From the NCBI GenBank assembly GCA_029007315.1, contig JAQXHO010000105.1, positions 1-32,355 of the forward strand: a DNA stretch of 32,355 nucleotides, in the 5' to 3' direction. Below the pieces are notes generated by a model, which was not told the origin of the DNA, made no database searches, and worked only from the letters and a program-made list of their open reading frames with translations. Source of the stretch: Oscillospiraceae bacterium. Lineage in GTDB: Bacteria; Bacillota; Clostridia; Oscillospirales; Ruminococcaceae. Positions 9,059 to 18,272 of this stretch are shown piece after piece. A program made the translations under genes and the position numbers. Every line of letters begins with the position of its first letter. Position 1 is the first letter of the stretch.

Positions 9059-10651
9059 TTATTTTGCGTAATCAACCACACGGCTTTCACGGATAAGATT
9101 GATCTTGATCTGACCCGGATAGTCCATTTCTGTTTCGATCTGCTTTGCAATCTGACGTGCAACCAGAACCATCTTCTCATCATTGATAGCTTCCGGTACA
9201 ACCATAATACGTATCTCACGTCCTGCCTGCAGTGCGTAACACTTTTCAACACCCTCATATGCTGAGCATATGCTTTCAAGCTTCTGAAGACGCTTGATGT
9301 AGTTTTCGTAGTTTTCGCTTCTTGCAGCAGGTCTTGCAGCAGAAATTGCGTCAGCCGCCTGTACTATACAAGCTATAGCTGTCTTAGGCTCAACATCATT
9401 GTGGTGAGCTTCAACTGCATGGATAACCTCAGGGCTTTCGTTGTAGCGCTTGCATACGTCCACACCGATCTGTACGTGAGAGCCTTCGATCTCAGCTGTA
9501 AGAGCCTTGCCGATATCATGGAGAAGACCTGCACGACGTGCAAGGTTTGCGTCAACTCCAAGCTCAGAGGCAAGTATGCCGGAAAGCTTTGCCACTTCAA
9601 TAGAGTGATTAAGCACATTCTGGCGGTAGCTTGTACGGTAATACAAGCGTCCCAGCAGCTTTACCAGCTCATTGTTGATACCGTGTACGTTTGTTTCCAG
9701 AACGGCACGTTCGCCCTCCTGGCGGATACGGTGTTCAACCTCACGCTTTGCCTTTTCAACCATTTCCTCAATCTTTGTGGGATGAATTCTGCCGTCGGCA
9801 ATAAGCTTTTCCAGTGCGATACGTGCTATTTCACGGCGTACATGGTCGAAGCATGAAAGTGTGATAGCTTCCGGAGTATCGTCAATTATAAGATCAACGC
9901 CTGTAAGGGTTTCAAGAGTACGGATATTGCGTCCTTCACGGCCGATGATTCTGCCCTTCATCTCATCATTGGGAAGAGCAACTACTGAAACGGCTGTTTC
10001 CGAAACCTGATCCGCAGCACATTTTGCTATAGCCAGTGAAATGTAATTTCTCGCCTTTTCCTCGCATTCGTCCTTGAGATTCTGCTCATAGGCAGTGATC
10101 TTCATGGCTTTCTCATGAACAAGCTCATTTTCCAGTGTGTTCAGAATGTATTCCTTTGCCTGGTCACGGGTAAATTCAGAAATACGCTCCAGAACATTCA
10201 TCTGGTCATTCTTGAGAGTTTCAGCTTCAGCAAGCTTTTCATCGGCAGCCTTCAGCTTTCTCTGGAGATTTTCTTCCTTGCGTTCAAGGTTATCCGTCTT
10301 CTTGTCCAGAGTTTCTTCCTTCTGCTGAATGCGTCTTTCCTGTCTGCCTATCTCGCTTCTGCGTTCCTTAATTTCCTTTTCAGCCTCTGTGCGGAGCTTA
10401 TAGATCTCGTCCTTAGCTTCCACCATTGCGCTTTTCTTCTTGTTTTCTGCGTCTTTTTTTGCGTCAGCAAGGATTCTGCCGGCTTCCTTTTCCGCTGAAC
10501 CGATAGCCGCTTCTGCCTGCTGTTTGCGCTGTTCAATGCCTGCTTCCACGCCCTTTTTATAGGAACTCTGCTTTATTATCAAAGCTCCCGCAGCAAATCC
10601 GGCTATCAAAGCAGCCGCACCGATAACAACCGCAATCCAAATTTCAATCAT
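9059..10651 (-). CDS. rny: ribonuclease Y (start trimmed to MIEIWIAVV)
   Basis: N-terminal TM, long coiled coil, KH ([15 protein letters not shown]), HD (GLLHDIGKA); AAGGAGG upstream of ATG at 10651. Confidence 0.96.
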   Translation of the reverse strand: MIEIWIAVVIGAAALIAGFAAGALIIKQSSYKKGVEAGIEQRKQQAEAAIGSAEKEAGRILADAKKDAENKKKSAMVEAKDEIYKLRTEAEKEIKERRSEIGRQERRIQQKEETLDKKTDNLERKEENLQRKLKAADEKLAEAETLKNDQMNVLERISEFTRDQAKEYILNTLENELVHEKAMKITAYEQNLKDECEEKARNYISLAIAKCAADQVSETAVSVVALPNDEMKGRIIGREGRNIRTLETLTGVDLIIDDTPEAITLSCFDHVRREIARIALEKLIADGRIHPTKIEEMVEKAKREVEHRIRQEGERAVLETNVHGINNELVKLLGRLYYRTSYRQNVLNHSIEVAKLSGILASELGVDANLARRAGLLHDIGKALTAEIEGSHVQIGVDVCKRYNESPEVIHAVEAHHNDVEPKTAIACIVQAADAISAARPAARSENYENYIKRLQKLESICSAYEGVEKCYALQAGREIRIMVVPEAINDEKMVLVARQIAKQIETEMDYPGQIKINLIRESRVVDYAK

Positions 10652-10680
10652 TTGTGTGCACAACCTCCTTATAATTCTGC

Positions 10681-10965
10681 TTAGTATATCATCGTACAAG
10701 CATCAGGGCGGTATGTGCCGCTATTCTTATTCATTGATGTAAACCTTTCCCTGCAGTGCCAGGGAAAAGGCAGTCCTATTCTGTATGTTCCTCACTTCCC
10801 GTCTTTCAGAAGACGATTATGAAAATTTACGGCAGCTCTGCCAAAAGCCCATTGGGGCTAAAAATCTATGAATCAAGTCAGCTTCACATACTGCACTTCA
10901 TGAAAACAACTGCCTGCGAACAATTCACAGTACATATTGCATATCTTGTAATTTTATACAGCTCT
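10681..10965 (-). ncRNA. candidate structured RNA / long leader between metG and rny
   Basis: Nested complementary segments read by eye: 10684-10688/10955-10959, 10695-10700/10945-10950, 10768-10774/10909-10915, 10783-10788/10886-10891, 10791-10797/10875-10881 (one mismatch), plus local hairpins at 10708-10721, 10744-10770, 10800-10815, 10831-10842, 10846-10859. Confidence 0.5.
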
Positions 10966-10968
10966 TTT

Positions 10969-10997
10969 ATTGTACACTTTTTTCTCAATATTGTCAA
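10969..10997 (-). promoter_or_regulatory. near-consensus sigma-A promoter upstream of the structured RNA/rny
   Basis: Minus strand TTGACA-17 nt-TACAAT. Confidence 0.8.
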
Positions 10998-11043
10998 GAT
11001 GTATTGCAAAAATAAAAGATCATTCTGTATAAACTTTTTTAAT

Positions 11044-12987
11044 TTATCTCACCTTTGCACCGCAGGGCAGGCTCTGATCCGGGAATACTACCTTTGCGCT
11101 GCCGTCAGCTGCGTCTGCCGCACATATCATGCCGTTGCTCTCAACGCCGCAGAGTTTTACAGGCTTCAGATTTGCAACGATCATTACCTTCTTGCCGATA
11201 AGATCCTCAGGCTTATACCACTGAGCAATGCCGGATACCACCTGTCTGCCGCCCATACCGTCATCAAGCTGGAGGCAAAGCAGTTTCTTGGACTTCTTCA
11301 CCTTTTCGCATTCCAGAACCTTTGCAACTCTCAGGTCAACCTTCATAAAATCATCAAATTCGATTTCATCCTGTGCAGGCTGAACTTCTATCTTTTCTTC
11401 CTCCGGTTCCTTGGGAAGATTGTTTTTGATGATTGCGTTCAGCTCCTCAATTTCCTTTTCAACGTCAATTCTCGGGAAGATGATATTGCCTTTCTTCACC
11501 TGTACATCACTGCGGAGAACGCCGAATTTTCCTGCATTTTCGTATGTTCTTTCGCTTTCAAGGGCGCCTATCTGCTCCCAGACCTCAGGCATGGTTGTAG
11601 GCATGAATGCTGAAAGAAGTGTGGAAACGATTCTGATAGTATCAAGGAGATTGTAGAGAACTGTTGCAAGGCGAATCCTGTTTGCCTCATCTTTAGCAAG
11701 TACCCATGGTGCAGTTTCGTCAATATACTTGTTTGCACGAGAAACCACCTTAAATATTTCAGCCAGTGCAAGGTTCAGCTGCGTCTGGTCAATGAAGCCG
11801 TCTACAGCATCTCTCAGACCTGTTGCCGCCGCAATGAGTTCATCGTCAAATTCTCCTGCCTGACGTTCAGAAGGCAGTTTTCCGCCGAAATATTTGTCCA
11901 CCATTGCGACTGTACGTGAAACAAGATTGCCAAGACCGTTTGCCAGGTCGGAGTTTATGCGATTTATCATTATTTCATTGGAGAATGAGCTGTCTGCACC
12001 CAGCGCCATTTCACGCAGAATGTGATAACGGATAGCGTCTGCGCCGTAACGCTCTCCCAGAACCAGCGGGTCAACAACATTGCCCAGGGATTTTGACATC
12101 TTCTGACCATTGAATGTTATCCAGCCGTGTACAGCAAGATGCTTTGGCAGAGGCTGTTCCAGTGCCATGAGCATTGCAGGCCAGATAATTGCATGGAAAC
12201 GCATGATGTCTTTTGCAACCATGTGAACATCAGCCGGCCAGTAGTCGTTGTAATCATTGTAAGCGTCATTATAGAAGCCCAGTGCGGAGATATAGTTGGA
12301 AAGAGCGTCTATCCATACATATACAACGTGCTTTTCGTCAAATGTTACCGGAATGCCCCATGTGAATGAGGTTCTGGATACGCACAGGTCCTCCAGACCC
12401 GGCTTTATGAAGTTGTTTACAAGCTCGGTTGCTCTTGTCTTCGGCTGTAGATAGTCGGTTTCTGTCAGAAGCTTTTCGATACGGTCTGCAAAGGGTGACA
12501 TTTTGAAGAAGTATGCCTCTTCCTTTGCTTCAACAACATCTCTGCCGCATTCGGGACATTTGCCGTCAACAAGCTGTGAATCCGTCCAGAAGCTCTCGCA
12601 GGGTGTGCAGTACTTGCCCTTGTATTCGCCCTTGTAGATATATCCCTTGTCGTAGAGTTCCTTGAATATCTTCTGTACTGTTTCAATATGGTAATCGTCT
12701 GTTGTACGGATATAGCGGTCATAGCTGATATTCATGTACTTCCAGAGATTCTTGAAAACTGCAACTATTTCGTCAACATATTCTTTCGGAGTAACGCCCT
12801 TTTCAGCGGCTTTCTGCTCGATTTTCAGACCATGCTCGTCTGTGCCTGTCAGGAACATTACCTCATTGCCCTGCATTCTGCGGTAACGTGCTATTGAATC
12901 ACAGGCTACTGTTGTATAACAGTGTCCGATATGTGGATTTCCCGAGGGATAATAGATTGGTGTGGTTATATAATATTTTTTACACAT
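11044..12987 (-). CDS. metG: methionyl-tRNA synthetase with C-terminal tRNA-binding domain (start trimmed to MCKKYYITTPIYYPSGNPHIGH)
   Basis: HIGH and KMSKS signatures (QKMSKSLGN), CTPCESF..CPECGRD zinc knuckle, C-terminal DFMKVDLRVAKVLECE domain. Confidence 0.96.
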   Translation of the reverse strand: MCKKYYITTPIYYPSGNPHIGHCYTTVACDSIARYRRMQGNEVMFLTGTDEHGLKIEQKAAEKGVTPKEYVDEIVAVFKNLWKYMNISYDRYIRTTDDYHIETVQKIFKELYDKGYIYKGEYKGKYCTPCESFWTDSQLVDGKCPECGRDVVEAKEEAYFFKMSPFADRIEKLLTETDYLQPKTRATELVNNFIKPGLEDLCVSRTSFTWGIPVTFDEKHVVYVWIDALSNYISALGFYNDAYNDYNDYWPADVHMVAKDIMRFHAIIWPAMLMALEQPLPKHLAVHGWITFNGQKMSKSLGNVVDPLVLGERYGADAIRYHILREMALGADSSFSNEIMINRINSDLANGLGNLVSRTVAMVDKYFGGKLPSERQAGEFDDELIAAATGLRDAVDGFIDQTQLNLALAEIFKVVSRANKYIDETAPWVLAKDEANRIRLATVLYNLLDTIRIVSTLLSAFMPTTMPEVWEQIGALESERTYENAGKFGVLRSDVQVKKGNIIFPRIDVEKEIEELNAIIKNNLPKEPEEEKIEVQPAQDEIEFDDFMKVDLRVAKVLECEKVKKSKKLLCLQLDDGMGGRQVVSGIAQWYKPEDLIGKKVMIVANLKPVKLCGVESNGMICAADAADGSAKVVFPDQSLPCGAKVR

Positions 12988-13240
12988 AGTGTATTTCCTC
13001 CTTGACGGTATTTTTGTGCAATGCACTTTATCTTTTATTATAACACATATTTTCCCTTTTGTCACCTAAAAAATCAAAATTTTATGGTTGATTAATATTC
13101 CTATTGCAATGTCCGTCCTCCGCATACAAGCGTATTCTACAAATAAACAGACTTAATTTAATGAAATTTGTGGGAAATAACAGTTGATTTTTTCGCTGAA
13201 ATCTAATATACTATAATGTATGCAATAATTTGAAAGGAGT

Positions 13241-13260
13241 AGGAGATAGGGGTATCTCCT
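13241..13260 (+). promoter_or_regulatory. perfect 8-bp hairpin immediately 5' of aspartokinase start
   Basis: AGGAGATA-GGGG-TATCTCCT; ATG at 13272. Confidence 0.6.
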
Positions 13261-13271
13261 GTGTAAAGAAA

Positions 13272-14600
13272 ATGGGTGTTAAAGTAGTAAAATTCGGCGG
13301 AAGCAGTCTTGCAGACGCAGGACAGATGAAGAAAGCCGCAGATATTATAAAGGCAGACAAGAACCGCCGCTATGTGGTTCCATCTGCGCCAGGCAAGAGA
13401 TTTTCAGATGATATAAAGGTAACTGACCTTCTGTACAAGTGCTACGGCCTTGCAGAAAAGGGCGACGATTTCAGTGAGGTTCTGGAAGAGATCCATAGCC
13501 GTTACCGTGAAATTATTTCCGGTCTGGGAATGGACTTTTCCATTGACGAGGATATAAAGATAATTGAAGCAGATTTCAAAAAGCGTTTCGGCAGCAACTA
13601 CGCCGCAAGCAGAGGCGAATATCTCAACGGCAAGGTTCTGGCGGCATATCTGGGATTTCCCTTTGTGGACGCTGCTGAGGTAATCTTCTTCAGCGCTGAC
13701 GGAAGCCTTGACCAGGAAAAGACAGCACAGGCTCTGAGAAACGCTCTTGCGGACAAGGAATACGCAGTTATTCCCGGCTTCTATGGCTGCGGCGCTGACG
13801 GCTATGTACGCACATTTTCAAGAGGCGGCTCTGATGTTACAGGTTCTATCGTGGCAGGTGCTGTAAGAGCTTCTCTTTACGAAAACTGGACAGACGTTTC
13901 CGGCTTCTTAGTTGCTGACCCGAGAATAGTAAAGAATCCGGAGCCTATCAGAACTATCACTTACACAGAGCTGAGAGAGCTTTCATATATGGGTGCTTCC
14001 GTACTTCATGAGGAAGCTATTTTCCCGGTACGTTCCGCAGGCATTCCCATTAATATCAAAAATACAAATGACCCTTCTGCTCCGGGAACAATGATCGTAC
14101 CGGAAAGCCATGATGAAGAGGTAAGCGCATACACAATTACAGGTATTGCAGGCAAGAAGAATTTCTCTGCTATAAACCTTCACAAGGACAGAATGAACAG
14201 CCAGATAGGCTTCTGCCGTGACGTACTGGACGTTCTTGCTGAAAACGGCATCTGTATTGAGCATATGCCTTCAAGCATTGACTCCATGACGGTAATCATT
14301 GACAGCGCCCATATCGATGGCAAGCAGGACGAGATCGTAACACAGATCCGCAAGAGAGTAAAGCCTGATGATATTTACGTTGAAGAGGGCATTGCGCTTG
14401 TGGCTGTGGTTGGACGTGGAATGTGCAGAACAAGAGGCGTTGCCGCAAGAATATTTGCAGCCCTTGCTCATGCAAGAATTAACGTAAAGATGATCGACCA
14501 GGGTTCCAGTGAGCTGAATGTTATCGTAGGCGTAAACGAAGAGGACTTTGAACAGGCTATCCGCTGCATTTATGATATTTTCGTAACAGCAGCTAAATAA
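13272..14600 (+). CDS. lysC: aspartate kinase (start trimmed to MGVKVVKFGGSSLA)
   Basis: VKVVKFGGSSLADAGQMKKAA; tandem ACT domains at C-terminus (ALVAVVGRGMCRTRGVAARIFAAL...INVKMIDQGSSELNVIVGV). Confidence 0.88.
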   Translation: MGVKVVKFGGSSLADAGQMKKAADIIKADKNRRYVVPSAPGKRFSDDIKVTDLLYKCYGLAEKGDDFSEVLEEIHSRYREIISGLGMDFSIDEDIKIIEADFKKRFGSNYAASRGEYLNGKVLAAYLGFPFVDAAEVIFFSADGSLDQEKTAQALRNALADKEYAVIPGFYGCGADGYVRTFSRGGSDVTGSIVAGAVRASLYENWTDVSGFLVADPRIVKNPEPIRTITYTELRELSYMGASVLHEEAIFPVRSAGIPINIKNTNDPSAPGTMIVPESHDEEVSAYTITGIAGKKNFSAINLHKDRMNSQIGFCRDVLDVLAENGICIEHMPSSIDSMTVIIDSAHIDGKQDEIVTQIRKRVKPDDIYVEEGIALVAVVGRGMCRTRGVAARIFAALAHARINVKMIDQGSSELNVIVGVNEEDFEQAIRCIYDIFVTAAK

Positions 14601-14606
14601 AGAAGT

Positions 14607-14644
14607 AAAGGTGCAGCACCATTAAGGTACCGCACCTTTTTTTA
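14607..14644. terminator. terminator between convergent aspartokinase and spoVT
   Basis: AAAGGTGC...GCACCTTTTTTT; spoVT stop lies at its distal edge. Confidence 0.8.
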
Positions 14645-15181
14645 CAGCTCTATCTGTTTCCCAAGAAACTGAGAAGCCGCCTGTATCAGAGTTTTCTGGC
14701 TTTCGTTCAGTCCGGAAGAGGTTCCGTTGTCAAGGAATGCCACCGCTCCTGTAACATCACCTGCGGAAATAATAGGCAGACAGGCTACAGCGCCCTTGTC
14801 CACACCTTCTGCCGGTATAAAGGAACATTCAGAGCCTTCGCAGAAATACTGTTTGCGGTTTTCCATAAGCTCCTCCAGCTCCGGTGATACTCTCCGGGCA
14901 TTCCATTCCTTTTTGGCTGCTCCGGAAATGGAAACAACATGATCCCTGTCAAATACTGCCACCGGACAGCCGGACAGCCTGTGCATGATATCTGCCACCT
15001 GTGCCGCATTTTCGCTGATCTCTCCGATAGGCGAATACTTCTTAAAGATAACTTCTCCCTCATTGCTGGTATAAATTTCAAGAGGATCGCCCTCACGGAT
15101 ACGCATTGTTCTGCGTATTTCCTTGGGAATTACAACACGACCTAAATCGTCGATTCGTCTTACGATTCCTGTAGCTTTCAT
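14642..15181 (-). CDS. spoVT: SpoVT-type AbrB/GAF transcriptional regulator (start trimmed to MKATGIVRRIDDLGRVVIPKEIRR)
   Basis: AbrB/SpoVT swapped-hairpin N-terminus plus GAF-like C-terminus; upstream 40 codons of the listed ORF come from the repeat region. Confidence 0.9.
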   Translation of the reverse strand: MKATGIVRRIDDLGRVVIPKEIRRTMRIREGDPLEIYTSNEGEVIFKKYSPIGEISENAAQVADIMHRLSGCPVAVFDRDHVVSISGAAKKEWNARRVSPELEELMENRKQYFCEGSECSFIPAEGVDKGAVACLPIISAGDVTGAVAFLDNGTSSGLNESQKTLIQAASQFLGKQIEL

Positions 15182-15269
15182 TTCTACTACCTCCGTAATT
15201 TTCGGTTTGTGGAAATAGTATGTGCATAGCTTGTCAGAATATGCGAGTGTGCCGTGGGAAATAATGGAT

Positions 15270-15449
15270 TTAAGGCAACACCGCACAAAGACTGTGCGCA
15301 AGATGCGCCGACATATTTTTTGTCAGATGAAACAAAAAACGCAGCTGCTACTTTGTGTAACAGCGAGGCTTTTTGTGAAATATTACGAAAAAGATGCAAG
15401 CAGATTGCGTGCAGAGCCGTCAGGCGTGCTTTGTGCGGTGTTGCCTTAA
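15270..15449. mobile_element. MITE-like foldback element with perfect 21-bp terminal inverted repeats
   Basis: TTAAGGCAACACCGCACAAAG (15270-15290) vs CTTTGTGCGGTGTTGCCTTAA (15429-15449); internal near-palindrome GCTGCTAC-tttgt-GTAACAGC. Confidence 0.8.
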
Positions 15450-15452
15450 TAA

Positions 15453-15929
15453 TTATTTATGATATCTTCCGCCGCTTTGTATCTGGTAACTTCTGTAAAT
15501 CTGCTCATAAAGCATTACCCTTGCCAGCTGATGCGGAAAGGTCATGGGCGACATGGAAAGTCTGAGATCTGCTCTGCGTTTCACTTCATCGGAAAGTCCG
15601 TAGGAACTGCCTATTATAAATGTCACCGTGCTGTCGCCGGTTATGCCGGCAGAGGAAAGCTTTTCTGAAAGCGCTGTACTGTCCATAAGCTTTCCTTCAA
15701 TGCACATGGCTATGCAGTAGCCTTTCATGCGTTTTATAAGCTGCTGTCCTTCTTTTTCAAGGGCGGCGGCTATTTCCTTTTCGGACGCCTTTTCCGAAAG
15801 CTGCACAGGTTCAAGCTCGGTACAGCTGAAATTACAGAATCTTGAAAGCCTTTTCTCATATTCCGCCGCTGCATCTCTCAGATATTTTTCCTTTAGTCTG
15901 CCATAGGCAAGTATCTGTATTGTCTGCAT
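15453..15929 (-). CDS. rlmH: 23S rRNA pseudouridine1915 N3-methyltransferase
   Basis: FIIGSSYGLSDEVKRRADLRLSMSPMTFPHQLARVMLYEQIYRSYQIQSGGRYHK. Confidence 0.97.
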   Translation of the reverse strand: MQTIQILAYGRLKEKYLRDAAAEYEKRLSRFCNFSCTELEPVQLSEKASEKEIAAALEKEGQQLIKRMKGYCIAMCIEGKLMDSTALSEKLSSAGITGDSTVTFIIGSSYGLSDEVKRRADLRLSMSPMTFPHQLARVMLYEQIYRSYQIQSGGRYHK

Positions 15930-16717
15930 TAAAAAATCACCGCCTTTTCAAGTCCTGTTCTGTCTGCCACATAAAGAAGATAGTCAACGCCCTGTTTATG
16001 CTCCCTGTCAAGATATTCTGTTACAGTTTTCCGTGCAAGAAAGGGCGTGTTGTTTTCCTCGCTGAGATGTCCCAGTATCAGTCTGGTGGTGCCTTCATCT
16101 ATTAGCCGAACAGCTTCCTCTCCGCAGTTTATATTGGATAAATGTCCCTCTCTGCCTGCAATTCTCGCTTTCAGGCACAATGGATAGGAGCCGTTTTTCA
16201 GCATAACAGGGTCGTAATTCGATTCCAGCAGAACAAGGTCACTGCCCTTTACGCCCTTATGTACCTCATCTGTAACGTGACCTAAATCTGTACAGACGGA
16301 ACACACACGTTCCTCCGGAGTTTCTATCCGGTATCCGCAGCTGCCCTCAGCGTCATGGTCCGTGGGAAATGCCCTTACGGAAAAGTCACCTATATCAAGG
16401 GATCCCTCTCTGAAAATACCGCCGAAATATTCATCTGTGATATGTCCTGCCCGGAGAAGCTCTGTCATTGTTCCCTCGGTGGCATAGACTTTTGTTCCCA
16501 GTCTTTTGCAAAGCACCCTCAGCCCTTTTATATGGTCGCTGTGGGTGTGGGTTATGAGTATTCCCGATACAGAGCATTCGGGAATATCACGGGCAGACAT
16601 TGCGGAAATCACCTGTTTGCAGGACATTCCTGCGTCTATCAGCAGGGACTGCTTTCCGGAACGCACTATGGAAACATTGCCCTTGCTGCCGCTGAATAGT
16701 GAGTAGAATTTTGCCAA
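15929..16717 (-). CDS. MBL-fold metallohydrolase (YycJ/WalJ-like)
   Basis: FYSLFSGSKGNVSIVRSGKQSLLIDAG..., THTHSDHIKGL; TAATG overlap with rlmH. Confidence 0.92.
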   Translation of the reverse strand: MAKFYSLFSGSKGNVSIVRSGKQSLLIDAGMSCKQVISAMSARDIPECSVSGILITHTHSDHIKGLRVLCKRLGTKVYATEGTMTELLRAGHITDEYFGGIFREGSLDIGDFSVRAFPTDHDAEGSCGYRIETPEERVCSVCTDLGHVTDEVHKGVKGSDLVLLESNYDPVMLKNGSYPLCLKARIAGREGHLSNINCGEEAVRLIDEGTTRLILGHLSEENNTPFLARKTVTEYLDREHKQGVDYLLYVADRTGLEKAVIF

Positions 16718-16732
16718 TGTTTTTTCCTTCCT

Positions 16733-17464
16733 TTACACGTAGCTTTCCTCACGGGGCGTTTCGTTCTTTGTTTTGTAAATTTTCCTCTGGCGGACGCAGT
16801 TTCTCACGCCCACATAGGATAACACTCTTGCCAGCAGACCAATTGCGGCAGATGCAATGAATATACCGGATATAAGGGCAGTGTTTCCGAAAATTTCCGG
16901 AACGTCTTCATATATGAGTATTGTAGCCATCATATATGCGCCTGTGCATACGCCGTAAGCGGCAATATACAGGATAACGCTTACCACTTTGCCTGTAATG
17001 CCATAGGACTTGAAGCCTGTTCTTGTGGCAACATAAAACAATATGGATAAAAAAGCATATATAATAAACATTGCAGACATTTTCAGCAGAATTCCACTGC
17101 CATAGCCTGCGGCAAGCATCATAACAGCGTCGATCACTGCCACTGAAGCTATCAGAAAGTCGCACAGCAGCATCATGGCAGAAGGCATTTTGTCAAGTTT
17201 CACCGGCATTGCCACAAGAAGCTTGTAATAATTACCGAAGCTGGTGGCAACAGATACGGCAGAAACCAGCAGCACCACTACAAATGCAACGCAGGATACA
17301 TTCCAGAGAGTATTTTCATTTCCTCCGAAAATATGCATATCATAGCCTGTAAAGGCATTCACCGCATTTATGGCAGTGCAGAACAGTATCATGCAGGGAA
17401 ACATACTGCCCAGACCCATAAGCTTTATGCTGTGAAGCATAGATTTCACTGTACTTTTATTCAT
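16733..17464 (-). CDS. ABC transporter membrane subunit (start trimmed to MNKSTVKSML)
   Basis: Multiple TM segments, adjacent to the ATPase and a paralogous membrane protein. Confidence 0.7.
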   Translation of the reverse strand: MNKSTVKSMLHSIKLMGLGSMFPCMILFCTAINAVNAFTGYDMHIFGGNENTLWNVSCVAFVVVLLVSAVSVATSFGNYYKLLVAMPVKLDKMPSAMMLLCDFLIASVAVIDAVMMLAAGYGSGILLKMSAMFIIYAFLSILFYVATRTGFKSYGITGKVVSVILYIAAYGVCTGAYMMATILIYEDVPEIFGNTALISGIFIASAAIGLLARVLSYVGVRNCVRQRKIYKTKNETPREESYV

Positions 17465-17474
17465 TTTGTCCTCC

Positions 17475-18272
17475 TTAAAAAATCCAGTAACCGTTCTTTT
17501 CACGCTTTTCCACGTAAAGCTTTTCAACTGCAAAAACCGCTGCTATGCAAAGCACTGCAAGTATTATACAGGGCAGTCCTGCAATGGCGCAGAAAGGCTC
17601 TGACAGGATAAATTCATCGAAAAGTCCCAGCATACAGCCGATCCAAAATATATAGAAAGCTGCAAGGATCACTCCGAACGCCTTCTGCACAGCTTCATTT
17701 TTCACTCCGAAAACGCCGAAATTTGCACAGTACATTCCGACAATGAACATCACTGCCACTATTGTGGAAACGCTTGCCATTCCTCCTGCATAATAAAGCT
17801 CAGGCTTCAGCATAACGCAAACATTCATGATAATTCCCGGCGCAATTCCGAAGAATACAAATATGCAGAAATATCTGAAAGTCTGTCTGAAAAGAGAGAT
17901 TTTTTTCACAGGCATATGAAGAAATGTTTCAAAAATACTTACGCATCCTCCAAGCATTGCCTTCTGCTTTGTTTCCGCATTTTTCATCACTTTCAGATAG
18001 GGAAGACTGGAATTAAGGGCGAAAATAAAGAATGACATAAATGTTCCGCTGAATGTTATTGACGAAACAGACTGGAAGCCGTCCTCAAACAATCCCTCCG
18101 GATTTAAAATAATGCTTACACAAACCACTCCCAGCAGAATCAGAGAAAAGATAAAAAATACTATCGTAAGAACTGCATTTGACTGTCCTGATACTGCCTT
18201 TCTTGCGGCGTTTACACGCCTTTCACCAGACCATTTCGGGTTATATTTGACCTGCTCTTTAACCTTAGCCAT
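17475..18272 (-). CDS. ABC transporter membrane subunit (start trimmed to MAKVKEQVKYNPKW)
   Basis: Multiple TM segments; operon position. Confidence 0.7.
   Translation of the reverse strand: MAKVKEQVKYNPKWSGERRVNAARKAVSGQSNAVLTIVFFIFSLILLGVVCVSIILNPEGLFEDGFQSVSSITFSGTFMSFFIFALNSSLPYLKVMKNAETKQKAMLGGCVSIFETFLHMPVKKISLFRQTFRYFCIFVFFGIAPGIIMNVCVMLKPELYYAGGMASVSTIVAVMFIVGMYCANFGVFGVKNEAVQKAFGVILAAFYIFWIGCMLGLFDEFILSEPFCAIAGLPCIILAVLCIAAVFAVEKLYVEKREKNGYWIF

Noticed and set aside
10756-11613. 285-aa plus-strand ORF spanning the metG-rny gap
   Set aside because: Mostly antisense to metG with no family resemblance; the gap itself is better explained by an RNA on the minus strand
13080-13240. Possible lysine riboswitch ahead of aspartokinase
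   Set aside because: The space between a plausible promoter (TTGATT-17-TATACT near 13180-13215) and the gene is too short, and no conserved riboswitch core is visible
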